From an uncultured Coriobacteriia bacterium (GTDB taxonomy: Bacteria; Actinomycetota; Coriobacteriia; Coriobacteriales; QAMH01), in contig CABSKV010000005.1 in assembly GCA_902478425.1 (NCBI GenBank), forward strand, positions 1 to 32,014: a stretch of 32,014 nucleotides of DNA, written 5' to 3'. Below the pieces are notes generated by a model, which saw only the letters and a list, made by a program, of their open reading frames with translations, did not search any database and was not told the DNA's origin. The position numbers were made by a program, and so were the translations under genes. Positions 8,263 through 15,866 of this stretch are shown in pieces. Positions within the stretch are counted from its first letter, which is position 1. Each line of letters starts with the position of its first letter.

Positions 8263-8509
8263 TCTTCCACTCACCCAGTTTCTCGATTGCATCCAAGACC
8301 TGTTTGACTTGGTAGGGCTTTACCTTGCCACGGCTGTTCTGAATATTGATACGGGGATCACCTGCCCATGGCTTTTCGTATATGCGATGCGATGTTCCGT
8401 TTTGTCGCGGTCTTCCAAAGTAATGGTCGCAAATAAGGCACAGGGTTGAAAACCTGACATTGTTCGGACTGCGGCGCATTTGTTCAAGGTACTTCTTAAT
8501 TTGGCTCAT
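8249..8509 (-). CDS. HicA-type toxin (mRNA interferase-like)
   Basis: 86 residues. The core has the HicA dsRBD-like pattern: SPNNVRFSTLCLICDHYFG, then GTSHRIYEKPW with the putative catalytic His at about residue 40. RINIQNSRGKVKPYQVKQVLDAIEKL closes the fold. HicA proteins cleave mRNA on the ribosome and are neutralised by HicB. Toxin-first order with a 14-nt overlap to the antitoxin supports the pairing. The ATG at 8509 has no ribosome-binding site and abuts a TATAAT. A second ATG at 8479 (residue 11) is possible, but the first ten residues look like the family N-terminus. Confidence 0.82.
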   Translation of the reverse strand: MSQIKKYLEQMRRSPNNVRFSTLCLICDHYFGRPRQNGTSHRIYEKPWAGDPRINIQNSRGKVKPYQVKQVLDAIEKLGEWKNGNR

Positions 8510-8537
8510 ATTATACCAATACTGATACTATTCACAA
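8510..8537 (-). promoter_or_regulatory. Promoter/operator-like region of hicAB
   Basis: On the minus strand TTGTGA (8532-8537) and a perfect TATAAT (8510-8515) are 16 bases apart. The TATAAT touches the ATG at 8509, so a transcript from it would begin inside the annotated gene. Three GTAT units repeat with 6-nt period (8511-8528) and could be a ribbon-helix-helix operator. DNA binding here would fit HicB autorepression. Prediction only. Confidence 0.45.
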
Positions 8538-8542
8538 TGACT

Positions 8543-8869
8543 TTACATGATTTCTAGAGGAATGGAACTTCCCGCTTCGAGCCATGGTGCGGCTCTGTCA
8601 TGCGGGCGTTCGAGCACGAAGGTCGCCTTGCGACACGCGAGCAAGCGCTTCGGCGGCACCGCCTGCTCTGCGCGTAGCACGATGCCGCTTCTGCTTACGA
8701 AGGCGATGTCGAGCGCGTAACGCATGCCAAGGGTGTGTACGCTTTTGCAAGGCGCGAGCACGAGTACGCGACCTGCGTCGCCCCAGTTCGCGTTCGTGCC
8801 GAGCAACCCGCGCGCACGCGCGGCGAAGCTGGTGGCGAGCACGAAGTGCATGCCAGGCAGCGCCTTCAT
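8543..8869 (-). CDS. DUF192 family protein, last gene of the Tad operon
   Basis: 108 residues with the DUF192 pattern: RARGLLGT near the N-terminus, the central CKSVHTLGMRYALDIAFVSRSG segment (family motif of the H-T-x-G-M-x-x-x-x-D-x-x-F type) and a C-terminal FVLE. The family is a small beta fold, often secreted or periplasmic; its role is not established. Here no signal peptide is visible, so it would be cytoplasmic. Its ATG overlaps the preceding stop as ATGA, which places it in the pilus operon. It may assist assembly or modify a pilus component, but this rests on context alone. Confidence 0.85.
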   Translation of the reverse strand: MKALPGMHFVLATSFAARARGLLGTNANWGDAGRVLVLAPCKSVHTLGMRYALDIAFVSRSGIVLRAEQAVPPKRLLACRKATFVLERPHDRAAPWLEAGSSIPLEIM

Positions 8870-9285
8870 AGTAGCTCTCCGGGCGTATAGGGATCAACGG
8901 CGATGCTGCATCCGTGCTCGAGGACGGTGGGTGCGTCCGCGATGGAAAGCGGCCAGGGCGCGAAGCGGAATGTGCAGCGGTAAACTGCCATGCTCGAGAG
9001 CGGCATGCCAGCATCCTCACAGCTCACCTCCACTGATGAGCCGTTTTTCGCGAAATCACTCTCGAGGGCGGATTGGATGGCGGCAACGCGTGCATCGCCC
9101 GCATAACCATCCACCGGTGCGCTCACGGCTTGTGCGAGCACGCGCTGCGGCGCGATATGGTCGAAGCGTGCGCATTCGCCCGCGAATACGAGCATATCGA
9201 CGGCAATGACAAGAACGATGAGGATGACGGGCGTGATGACGGCAAGTTCGACCGCCATCTGGCCGTCTTCGTGCAAGCTGCGCAT
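8866..9285 (-). CDS. TadE/TadF-like pseudopilin
   Basis: 139 residues. The N-terminus MRSLHEDGQMAVELAVITPV has the TadE-type prepilin pattern: a basic leader, G/Q, a Glu five residues after the cleavage site, then a hydrophobic helix (about 13-35). The remainder is a small soluble domain with three cysteines (CARF, VSCED, YRCTF) that could form a disulfide outside the cell. A proline-rich end overlaps the next gene by ATGA. It probably acts as a minor pseudopilin in Flp pilus assembly. It begins 4 nt after the large TadG-like gene. Confidence 0.75.
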   Translation of the reverse strand: MRSLHEDGQMAVELAVITPVILIVLVIAVDMLVFAGECARFDHIAPQRVLAQAVSAPVDGYAGDARVAAIQSALESDFAKNGSSVEVSCEDAGMPLSSMAVYRCTFRFAPWPLSIADAPTVLEHGCSIAVDPYTPGELL

Positions 9286-9289
9286 GACA

Positions 9290-11386
9290 TCAGCCTCCTA
9301 GGTTTTCGAGAAAGCCGCCGACAGCATCTTCGATCCGGGCGTTGAGGTCTTTGGGAACGGGCAGATAGAGCTTGCCGCTGCCGTTTCCAAGTCCGATGTC
9401 TGCCAGGGGGATTTCGGCGATCTTCAACCCCCGTTCGTCGAGGAAGCCGGCTACTTCGGGGATGTCCTGTATGTCACTGACGAGTGCTCGCATGTCACCC
9501 ATGTTCACCGCGCCGTATATCTGGGCTGCCTGCTTCATGCGTGCAAGCGTTTGCGCGATGCCGCTCGAGTCCCGCTCGAGTATGTGGGCCGTGTTGACGA
9601 GCACGGGCTTGTAGGTGTCGAGGTTGGCTGGTTCGAGACCAGCTGATGCAAGCGCTTCCTCGAATGTCGTGACCGCGCTATCCGAAAGCGCCGTGCCAAC
9701 GATGGGAATGGCCCCGAGGGCCTTGCGAAAGCCCTCCTTGAGATCTTCCGTTCCATCCGAATATGCCGCGAGCATATTGCCCCAGGCACCAAACACCATC
9801 TTTGCGAGGCCGGAGGTAATGCTTTCTTGGGGAATGAGCCCTTCGGCTATGCCCGAGATGACGTTGCCCTGGTCGCTTGCCTCATCGGGAGCGAGCGTGG
9901 CGCCCGAGATGGCGATTCGTGCGGGCATCTGCGCATCATCGTCGACGAAGGGCACGTCAGCTACTTGCGAGGTGGGGGCGATGACGACGCAAACGCAGCC
10001 ATAGCGTCCCGGAGGCTGGGGGTCGTAACGTGTGCCGGAAAGGGATTCGAGTGCTTCGGAGAGCAAGCTTCCGATCGAGCTCTTCGCCTCGCTGAGCACT
10101 TGCTTTGCCTGCTCTCCATCGTTGGCGGCCTGCGCGTAGTCACGTGACGCCTCGACAACCGCGAGATAGTAGTACTCGAAGCCGTTATCGATAGACGTCG
10201 ATGCGCTCGGCACGCGTCCGAGCGTGGTGGCGCTGAACTTGCAGACGGGACAGCGCTGGGCGCCTCCAGAATCGATTTCGCAAACGGCGGCGGTTCCGGC
10301 GGCACTTCCCGCAGCGTACTGGGGACATCCGCTATAGGCGTGCAGATAGCGCGTATCGCCGTTGCTCGATGCGGGGTAGATGGCGCTCGTATACAGCGAA
10401 GTGCCCTTGATCTGCTCCGTGTTTCGCGCGAGCTGCACGAGATGAGGCACTTCCGTGCCCGAGGGGCTCGTCTCGACGTAGCCGCGGGATACCTCATCGC
10501 ATGCGTAGGCGTAGAACTGCTTGCGGGCGACTGATTCGGCAACGAGTTCGGGCGAACCCGAGGCGTACGCTCCGGGCTCGGCATTGTAGCGCGATTCGTA
10601 ATACGCCTGCGCACGCGACAGCGCAACCGAAAAGCTCCAGCGGTCTGGTGAGGAGAAGTACGGGTTACGTGCCCCCGATATGCTCGAGAGCTTGCCGGCA
10701 CGCTCGTACATGCTCATGCCGTCGTTGCCGCAGTCAGCTCGCCAAGCCCGCTCCCTGGCAGCGTCTTCACGCTCCTGCGCCTCCTTCTGCCGCATGCTCG
10801 CGTCTTGAATCTCGGGTTCCCTTGCCTCGATCTCGTCGGCCGCTTCCTTCACCTTCGCGTCATCGGGAATCGATATGTCGATGCCCTGCATGGGGGAGGT
10901 GATGGCAATGCCCGCATAGGGTATGCCGCTCGCATCTGCGTTTGCCTGTATGACCTGTGCCGAGCGCAATGCGCAGATGGCGGGCAATGCCTTTTGGGCA
11001 GCGTCCAATCCCCTGATGGCCGACTCGACGAATGCGTCGCGTGCGTGCAGCACCTTCGAGCCCATCCCCGCGATTTCGACAGCGGCACCTTGGGCCCCTG
11101 GAATGAACGCGGCAACGGCCGATGCCGCATAGACCGTGAGGCCGAGTAGCGAAAACGAAAGTGCGGTGGCATCGACGACCTGGCCTGCGGTCACGAACTC
11201 GGCGACCACGTTATCTGCGGCCAATGCCCCCGCATCGGCGACGTACTGGATCTGCCCCGAGCGCGAGCCAATGGTCACGCCTCGTGTGCATACGAAGACG
11301 AGTGCGCATACGACGAGAAGTGCCACGGCGGCGGCAGGTGTGGTGAAGCCGCCCTCGGGACGCGCAAAGGGCAGGTGGCCGTTCAT
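9290..11386 (-). CDS. Large TadG-like pilus-assembly protein
   Basis: 698 residues from the ATG at 11386, which overlaps the previous stop as ATGA; a GTG 6 nt upstream is possible. After a short basic leader comes GGFTTPAAAVALLVVCALVF, a single hydrophobic helix with the TadG/pseudopilin look. QYVADAGALAADN, a TadG-type motif, follows. The bulk is predicted external: a Glu/Arg-rich helical stretch near residues 185-220, and a cysteine cluster (GCPQY, VCEID, CPVCKF) near residues 350-385. A Gly-rich C-terminus ends the protein. Two short hydrophobic stretches near 70-100 may be membrane or buried helices. It is considerably longer than the smallest TadG proteins. Confidence 0.7.
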   Translation of the reverse strand: MNGHLPFARPEGGFTTPAAAVALLVVCALVFVCTRGVTIGSRSGQIQYVADAGALAADNVVAEFVTAGQVVDATALSFSLLGLTVYAASAVAAFIPGAQGAAVEIAGMGSKVLHARDAFVESAIRGLDAAQKALPAICALRSAQVIQANADASGIPYAGIAITSPMQGIDISIPDDAKVKEAADEIEAREPEIQDASMRQKEAQEREDAARERAWRADCGNDGMSMYERAGKLSSISGARNPYFSSPDRWSFSVALSRAQAYYESRYNAEPGAYASGSPELVAESVARKQFYAYACDEVSRGYVETSPSGTEVPHLVQLARNTEQIKGTSLYTSAIYPASSNGDTRYLHAYSGCPQYAAGSAAGTAAVCEIDSGGAQRCPVCKFSATTLGRVPSASTSIDNGFEYYYLAVVEASRDYAQAANDGEQAKQVLSEAKSSIGSLLSEALESLSGTRYDPQPPGRYGCVCVVIAPTSQVADVPFVDDDAQMPARIAISGATLAPDEASDQGNVISGIAEGLIPQESITSGLAKMVFGAWGNMLAAYSDGTEDLKEGFRKALGAIPIVGTALSDSAVTTFEEALASAGLEPANLDTYKPVLVNTAHILERDSSGIAQTLARMKQAAQIYGAVNMGDMRALVSDIQDIPEVAGFLDERGLKIAEIPLADIGLGNGSGKLYLPVPKDLNARIEDAVGGFLENLGG

Positions 11387-11856
11387 TTCCACGCCCCAAT
11401 CCAGGCCGAGGGGCCACTGCCCAGATTGCCGGCCCAGGTGGGGATGGGGGTGGATGAGGTCTCAACGCGCTGTATGATGCTGCCATCCGCGTCAATCGAA
11501 TTCGTGAGCCCGGCGAGTATTCCGAAAAGCGGCAAGGGCCGAACGTGGTTCACGATGATTATGCTCGCCACGTCATCGCTGGAGCGTGACCAGTTGACGA
11601 CCCATCCGTCATCATCGTGAAAGGCGGGGATATTCGGTATCGCAGCGAGGCGACGCTCGACGTAGGTGCGCGTCGTCGCGTCATCGACCGTGCTCGTGGC
11701 GACGAGGCGACAGCCCTCTGCGGCCGCGACGTTCATGATGCAGTTGTTGTAGAGCAGCACGGTGGGCTGCAGGAGCAGACCGAAGACGACGAAGAGCGTG
11801 GGCAGCAGCACCGCCGCCTCCACCGTGGACTGTCCCGACTCAGAATAGAAGCGCAT
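11383..11856 (-). CDS. tadE: TadE-like pseudopilin
   Basis: 157 residues from the ATG at 11856, chosen because AGGAGGA stands 7 nt upstream; ten more residues are possible from 11886 but lack such a site. The N-terminus MRFYSESGQSTVEAAVLLPTLFVVFGLLL is a class III prepilin sequence (G/Q cleavage, Glu+5, long hydrophobic helix). C-terminal part is a short soluble domain ending WIGAWK. TadE proteins are processed by the TadV/CpaA peptidase and needed for Flp pilus formation. It overlaps the preceding pilin-like gene by 17 nt and the TadG-like gene by an ATGA. Confidence 0.82.
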   Translation of the reverse strand: MRFYSESGQSTVEAAVLLPTLFVVFGLLLQPTVLLYNNCIMNVAAAEGCRLVATSTVDDATTRTYVERRLAAIPNIPAFHDDDGWVVNWSRSSDDVASIIIVNHVRPLPLFGILAGLTNSIDADGSIIQRVETSSTPIPTWAGNLGSGPSAWIGAWK

Positions 11857-12040
11857 CGAAGATTCCTCCTGCCGTCCCCAGGGCATGCGAGGCGTTCGCT
11901 TGCATGAGCGAGCTCAAGCCGCCCGTGGCGATGAAACGCCAGAGCGCCGCAAGCGCACCCATGAGAGCGATGAACACAAGCCCGACGACGAGATACTCGA
12001 CCGACGCCTGGCCCTTCTCCTGCAGCCGCCTGCGCATCAT
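11840..12040 (-). CDS. Second small pilin-like protein
   Basis: 66 residues. MMRRRLQEKGQASVEYLVVGLVFIALMG matches the Flp/TadE prepilin pattern: basic leader, EKG/QASVEY cleavage region with Glu at +5 and Tyr after it, and a hydrophobic helix (about 17-38). The tail (SSLMQANASHALGTAGGIFDALLF) is short, as in Flp-type pilins. ATG at 12040 overlaps the flp stop as ATGA; a second ATG follows at 12037. It could be a minor pilin capping or initiating the Flp fibre, or an alternative major subunit. Confidence 0.75.
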   Translation of the reverse strand: MMRRRLQEKGQASVEYLVVGLVFIALMGALAALWRFIATGGLSSLMQANASHALGTAGGIFDALLF

Positions 12041-12243
12041 AGGCCGTTGATTCCGCTCGAGATTGCATCCCAGAGCTCGCCGATGCGCCCGCGAAACGCC
12101 GCGATTGCGATCATCGCGATAACGGCGAGAACGCCGACGAGGATCGCGTATTCGGTGGTGCCCTGACCTTCCTCGTGCAGCGTTCGGGCTCTTGCCGTAA
12201 CCTTGACGTAGGCGCCCAATGCCCTTTCCTTGAGTTTGTTCAC
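12037..12243 (-). CDS. flp: Flp-type major pilin
   Basis: 68 residues. A 25-residue basic leader ends in HEEGQGTTEYAILVGVLAVIAMIAI, the Flp hallmark: a Gly before the cleavage point, then TEYA with Glu at +5 of the mature chain. One hydrophobic helix forms the fibre core; the C-terminus (RIGELWDAISSGINGL) is amphipathic. It would be cleaved by a prepilin peptidase that is not encoded in this window, and polymerised by TadA/B/C. Position between tadC and the pseudopilins fits standard Tad loci. Gap to tadC is 21 nt and contains a GGAGAG ribosome-binding site. Confidence 0.88.
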   Translation of the reverse strand: MNKLKERALGAYVKVTARARTLHEEGQGTTEYAILVGVLAVIAMIAIAAFRGRIGELWDAISSGINGL

Positions 12244-12264
12244 GACTCTCTCCTTACTCTTGTT

Positions 12265-13008
12265 CTAGAAACCCGTTTGGACAAATTGGAGAAGCACCGG
12301 CCCCATGATGAGGATGAGCATGGCGGGCAGGATGCATGTTCCCGTTGGAATGAGGAGCTTGACCGGCGCCTTTGCGATCTGGCGCTCGATGGCCGCGTGT
12401 CTGCGCTGGCGAATGTCGGCCGAGAAGCGACCAAGCATGTCGGCAAGGGGCGAACCGTGGTGGATGGCCTGGACGGACGTTTCGGAGAAGCGCTTGAGCG
12501 CCCTGGAATTGACGCTTGTCGAGAGCGTCGCCAGGGCTTCCTTGCGCGATGCCAGTCCGCTCTTCCACTCGAGACGCGTCTCGCGCAGGCGCCGGGCAAG
12601 CACGTTGTCGAACTTGGTGCAGTACAGGTCGAGCGCCGCGTCAAATGAAAGGCCGGAGCGCACGCCCATTGCGACGATGTCGGCCATCACGTCGACCTGC
12701 TCGTCGCACGCGCTTCGCAGCTCGCGAGCTCGCTGCTTGTCGAGCATGGCAGGGGCACGACGCGAGAGCACATACGCCATGACGATGCAGGGCATGAGAA
12801 GCCAGGGCGTGATGGCATACGAGACGACGACACCTGCGCCGCAGAACACGAGGAAGCTCAAGGTCGGGTCGCGCAGCACGTCCTCCATGCTGAGCGACTG
12901 GCGGGGGCGTGCCAGAAGGCCGATGCGCGTGCAGACAAGTCGTATGCAGAGATAGGCGCATGCGAAGGCAGACACGCATGAGGCCAGGCGGAACAGGAGG
13001 GCGAGCAT
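12265..13008 (-). CDS. tadC: Type II secretion F-domain platform protein TadC
   Basis: 247 residues. Membrane helices at the N-terminus (about 1-22), in the middle (about 50-80, FLVFCGAGVVVSYAITPWLLMPCIVMAY) and at the C-terminus (LIPTGTCILPAMLILIMGPVLLQF). A helical cytoplasmic T2SSF domain lies between (about 95-215). The AMGVRSGLSFDAALDLY and HHGSPLADMLGRFSADIRQRRHAAIERQIAKAPVKLLIP segments are typical. TadC and TadB form the inner-membrane platform that couples the TadA ATPase to pilin extraction. Its ATG immediately follows the tadB stop with no intervening base. Confidence 0.88.
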   Translation of the reverse strand: MLALLFRLASCVSAFACAYLCIRLVCTRIGLLARPRQSLSMEDVLRDPTLSFLVFCGAGVVVSYAITPWLLMPCIVMAYVLSRRAPAMLDKQRARELRSACDEQVDVMADIVAMGVRSGLSFDAALDLYCTKFDNVLARRLRETRLEWKSGLASRKEALATLSTSVNSRALKRFSETSVQAIHHGSPLADMLGRFSADIRQRRHAAIERQIAKAPVKLLIPTGTCILPAMLILIMGPVLLQFVQTGF

Positions 13009-13782
13009 CTACACCGCCTCCTCGAGATCGACCGTGAAATCGATGGCTAGCGCGCGTCGCACGAGGAGCACGCCCACCACCTCGAGCAGAATCGCGAGCG
13101 CGAAGAGGCACACGCCGAGCGGCGAGCTCAGAAACTCCACGAGGTAACCGGGCGAGAAGATCGAGAGTATGCCGAGCAACGCGAAGGGCATGAGGGCGAC
13201 GATGCGACTCGAGAGGCGCCCCTGCGCGGTCTTGGTGCGTAGGTCCTCCTTGAGCTCGGCGGATTGCTGAAGCAGCGACGAGACGCTTTCGAGTATGTTC
13301 GTGAGACTACCTCCGGACTGATGTTGTATTTCCATCGCGACGGCCAGATATGCGAACTCCGACCCGCCTGTCCGCGCACGCAACTTCTCGAGCGCCTCGT
13401 CGAATCCCTGTCCGGCCTCCAGGTCCCAGACCGTGCGCTTGAGCTCGCTGGCAAGCGGATCCTCGCAGTTGTTCGCGGCGTAGCGCAGTGCCATGACGAG
13501 CGAGGAGCCTGACTCAAGCGCGATGCACAGCAGGCGCAGCACCTCGGGCATGCCCTTCTGCAGTTCCTCGATGCGCTTCTTCTCACGTGCCTTGCCAAGG
13601 ACGGGCGCGAGCAGCTTTGTCGAGGCTATGCGGGCCTTTGCGTCTTCGAACATGAGGCGCCTGTCGACATGTGCGAGTTTTGCGCCGGGTCGCGCGCGCA
13701 TGACCAGAAGCGTCGTTCGGTAGACGCAGGCAAAGGTTGCGATTAGGCTGCCAAGCAGCAGCACCGCACCGATTGCGCCCAT
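13009..13782 (-). CDS. tadB: Type II secretion F-domain platform protein TadB
   Basis: 257 residues from the ATG at 13782, preceded by GGAGGTGGAG; an ATG at 13836 would add 18 low-complexity residues. Membrane helices occur near residues 3-22, 198-225 and 228-245. The T2SSF domain (about 80-190) contains PEVLRLLCIALESGSSLVMALRYAA, and AVAMEIQHQSGGSLTNILESVSSLL, the conserved F-domain motif. It overlaps the 3' end of tadA by 40 nt and abuts tadC. Role is the membrane platform of the pilus machine, together with TadC. Confidence 0.88.
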   Translation of the reverse strand: MGAIGAVLLLGSLIATFACVYRTTLLVMRARPGAKLAHVDRRLMFEDAKARIASTKLLAPVLGKAREKKRIEELQKGMPEVLRLLCIALESGSSLVMALRYAANNCEDPLASELKRTVWDLEAGQGFDEALEKLRARTGGSEFAYLAVAMEIQHQSGGSLTNILESVSSLLQQSAELKEDLRTKTAQGRLSSRIVALMPFALLGILSIFSPGYLVEFLSSPLGVCLFALAILLEVVGVLLVRRALAIDFTVDLEEAV

Positions 13783-15080
13783 TGCTCCACCTCCGCCTCG
13801 GTCGCCACGTTCATGTAGGGAAGTTCCTCGATCCACGAGGGAACCTCACTCCACTCGTAGCGTTGTGCCCGTCTGTTCCAACTCACGATTGGAGCGAAAC
13901 GCCGCCTTCCGTGTGTGCCGTTCTCGTCGCGCATGGCAATTTGGGTGATGCGGCGCTTGCCACCCGAGAGGCGGTCTTGCTGCACGACGAGGTCGAGCGC
14001 GGAGGCGATCTGCTCCTCGATGATCTCGGTGGGCAAGTCCATGCCATAGCGCACCATCATCACGAGGCGCGGGATGACCTCGGCAGGCGAGTTCGTGTGC
14101 AGCGTCGTCAGCGATCCATCGTGCCCCGTGGTCATGGCCTGCAACATGTCGAGGGCCTCGGCGCCGCGACATTCGCCCACGACGATGCGATCGGGGCGCA
14201 TGCGCAGGGCGTTGATGACGAGCTCGCGGATGGTGACCGACCCGCGGCCCTCGGCATTGGCAAGACGCGCTTCGAGCCGCACGACGTGCGGATGCTGGTC
14301 GAACCGGAGCTCGGCGCTATCCTCGATCGTGATGACGCGCTCCTCGTAGGGGATGAGGCGCGATAGCGCGTTGAGAAGCGTCGTCTTGCCACCGCCAGTG
14401 CCTCCCGAGACGGCGATGTTCTTGCGTGCGCGCACGGCCCAGCCCAGCAGTTGCGCCATCTCGACCGAGAGCGCATCCATCCCGACAAGCTCCGCAAGCG
14501 TGAAGGACTGGGCGCGGAACTTGCGTATGGTGAGCGTGGTGCCGCTAATCGAGAGGGGCGGAATGACGACGTTGACGCGATGCCCCTCGGGCAGGCGCGC
14601 GTTCACGATGGGACACTGCTCATCGACGCGCCTGCCGAGCGGCGAGACGATGCGGTCGATGACGAGGCGCAGCTGCTCTTCGGAATCGTAGCGCTCGTCG
14701 CTGCGGCAAACGATGCCATCGCGCTCGAAGAAAACGGAGCGTGGACCGTTGACCATGATTTCCGTGATGGAATCGTCCTTGAGCATCTTCTCGATGGGGC
14801 CGAGGCCAAGCACCATATCGAGCGTGTGCTCGATGAGTGCCGAGCGATCGATATCGCTCATGGGGGCGAAATCATGGGCGCTGAGTATCTGCTCGATGGA
14901 GACGGCCAGCTCACGACGTGCCTGCTCGCGTCCTTGGCTCAGCAGCTGGGCAATGCGCTCGCTTGGAATCTCCCGGTAGAGGAGGTCTCGCAAGCGCGCA
15001 TGCTCCTTCTCGGAAACGCCGCAACGCACCTCGTTTGCCACGGGCTGCGGGACTTGTCGTATGTAATCGGCAAGCTTCAT
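13743..15080 (-). CDS. tadA: Tad/CpaF-type secretion ATPase TadA
   Basis: 445 residues. Hexameric cytoplasmic ATPase that drives Flp pilin assembly. The N-terminal domain (about 1-150) includes GLGPIEKMLKDDSITEIMVNGP, typical of CpaF. Walker A is SGGTGGGKTT with K232; Walker B is RIVVGECRGAE, followed by the His box TTGHDGSLTTLHTNSP. The arginine-rich segment IRKF precedes the core. A C-terminal extension of about 45 residues after the usual end (to QSVRCCCLAA) is cysteine-rich and overlaps the start of tadB. Start overlaps the tadZ stop as ATGA, indicating coupled translation. Confidence 0.94.
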   Translation of the reverse strand: MKLADYIRQVPQPVANEVRCGVSEKEHARLRDLLYREIPSERIAQLLSQGREQARRELAVSIEQILSAHDFAPMSDIDRSALIEHTLDMVLGLGPIEKMLKDDSITEIMVNGPRSVFFERDGIVCRSDERYDSEEQLRLVIDRIVSPLGRRVDEQCPIVNARLPEGHRVNVVIPPLSISGTTLTIRKFRAQSFTLAELVGMDALSVEMAQLLGWAVRARKNIAVSGGTGGGKTTLLNALSRLIPYEERVITIEDSAELRFDQHPHVVRLEARLANAEGRGSVTIRELVINALRMRPDRIVVGECRGAEALDMLQAMTTGHDGSLTTLHTNSPAEVIPRLVMMVRYGMDLPTEIIEEQIASALDLVVQQDRLSGGKRRITQIAMRDENGTHGRRRFAPIVSWNRRAQRYEWSEVPSWIEELPYMNVATEAEVEQWAQSVRCCCLAA

Positions 15081-15865
15081 GCGAAGAATCGCCTCGCCTT
15101 CCTGCGTTCGCTGGTCGAGAACTCGATGCCGATACGCGGGAGGAGCTTGGCCAGAAGCCGCTCGATATCGGGGATGGGGGCCGCTCCTTCCTCGACGAGC
15201 TCTTCGATGCGACCCATGCCGACAAGCGTCTCGACCGCCGCCTTGCCATCTGCGAGGCGAAACAGCTCTTCGCAGCCGAGCGAGTCCTCGATACGCTCGA
15301 TCTCACCCCTCGGCATGCCCGAAGCGCGATTGAGCACGAAGGCGATGCGCGCTGCAGGGATGCTGAGGCGCTGGCAGAGTTCGAGGGCCTTGATGGCACC
15401 GTATGCCGATGCGCGACGCTGGTCCATGACAAGCAGCACGAGGTCGGAACTGCACAGAAGCTCGCCCGTAAGCCCGGACCAGAACTGTCCGGTATCGGCG
15501 ATGACGAGGGCGTAGTTCGAGCGGATGCCCTCCACGAGCCTTGCCACGGATTCGGATATCTCCTCGGCGACTTCGGGCAAGACGGGCGCCTTGAACAGGT
15601 CAAGCTGCGCCGCGATGGGAACGGGTATGCAGCCCTCGCCCTGGGCCAGTGACGAGAGCTTGACGTCGAGCCCGAGCCAAAAGCCCATGTCACCAAACTG
15701 CAGGTCACCTTCGACAAGTGCGGTCTTGATGCCCCGGGCGGCAGTCAAATGTGCGACCATGAGCGCGATCGTGCTCTTGCCGACGCCCCCGCTCGCGGAT
15801 ACCAGCGTGATGAGCGGGGCACGATGCGCGTCTTGCGCGGAATATGTCATCTGCGGGGCATTCAC
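15077..15865 (-). CDS. tadZ: CpaE/TadZ-like MinD-family ATPase
   Basis: 262 residues. A deviant Walker A (SASGGVGKST, K30) begins a MinD/ParA-type fold; VEGDLQFGDMGFWLGLD is the A'-type segment and YALVIADTGQF the Walker B. VLNRASGMPRGEIERIEDSLG follows as in CpaE. No N-terminal receiver-like domain is present, so this is the short actinobacterial form. TadZ/CpaE proteins localise the pilus machinery in the cell. It follows the cpaB-like gene by 1 nt and overlaps tadA by ATGA. Confidence 0.88.
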   Translation of the reverse strand: MNAPQMTYSAQDAHRAPLITLVSASGGVGKSTIALMVAHLTAARGIKTALVEGDLQFGDMGFWLGLDVKLSSLAQGEGCIPVPIAAQLDLFKAPVLPEVAEEISESVARLVEGIRSNYALVIADTGQFWSGLTGELLCSSDLVLLVMDQRRASAYGAIKALELCQRLSIPAARIAFVLNRASGMPRGEIERIEDSLGCEELFRLADGKAAVETLVGMGRIEELVEEGAAPIPDIERLLAKLLPRIGIEFSTSERRKARRFFA

Positions 15866-15866
15866 G

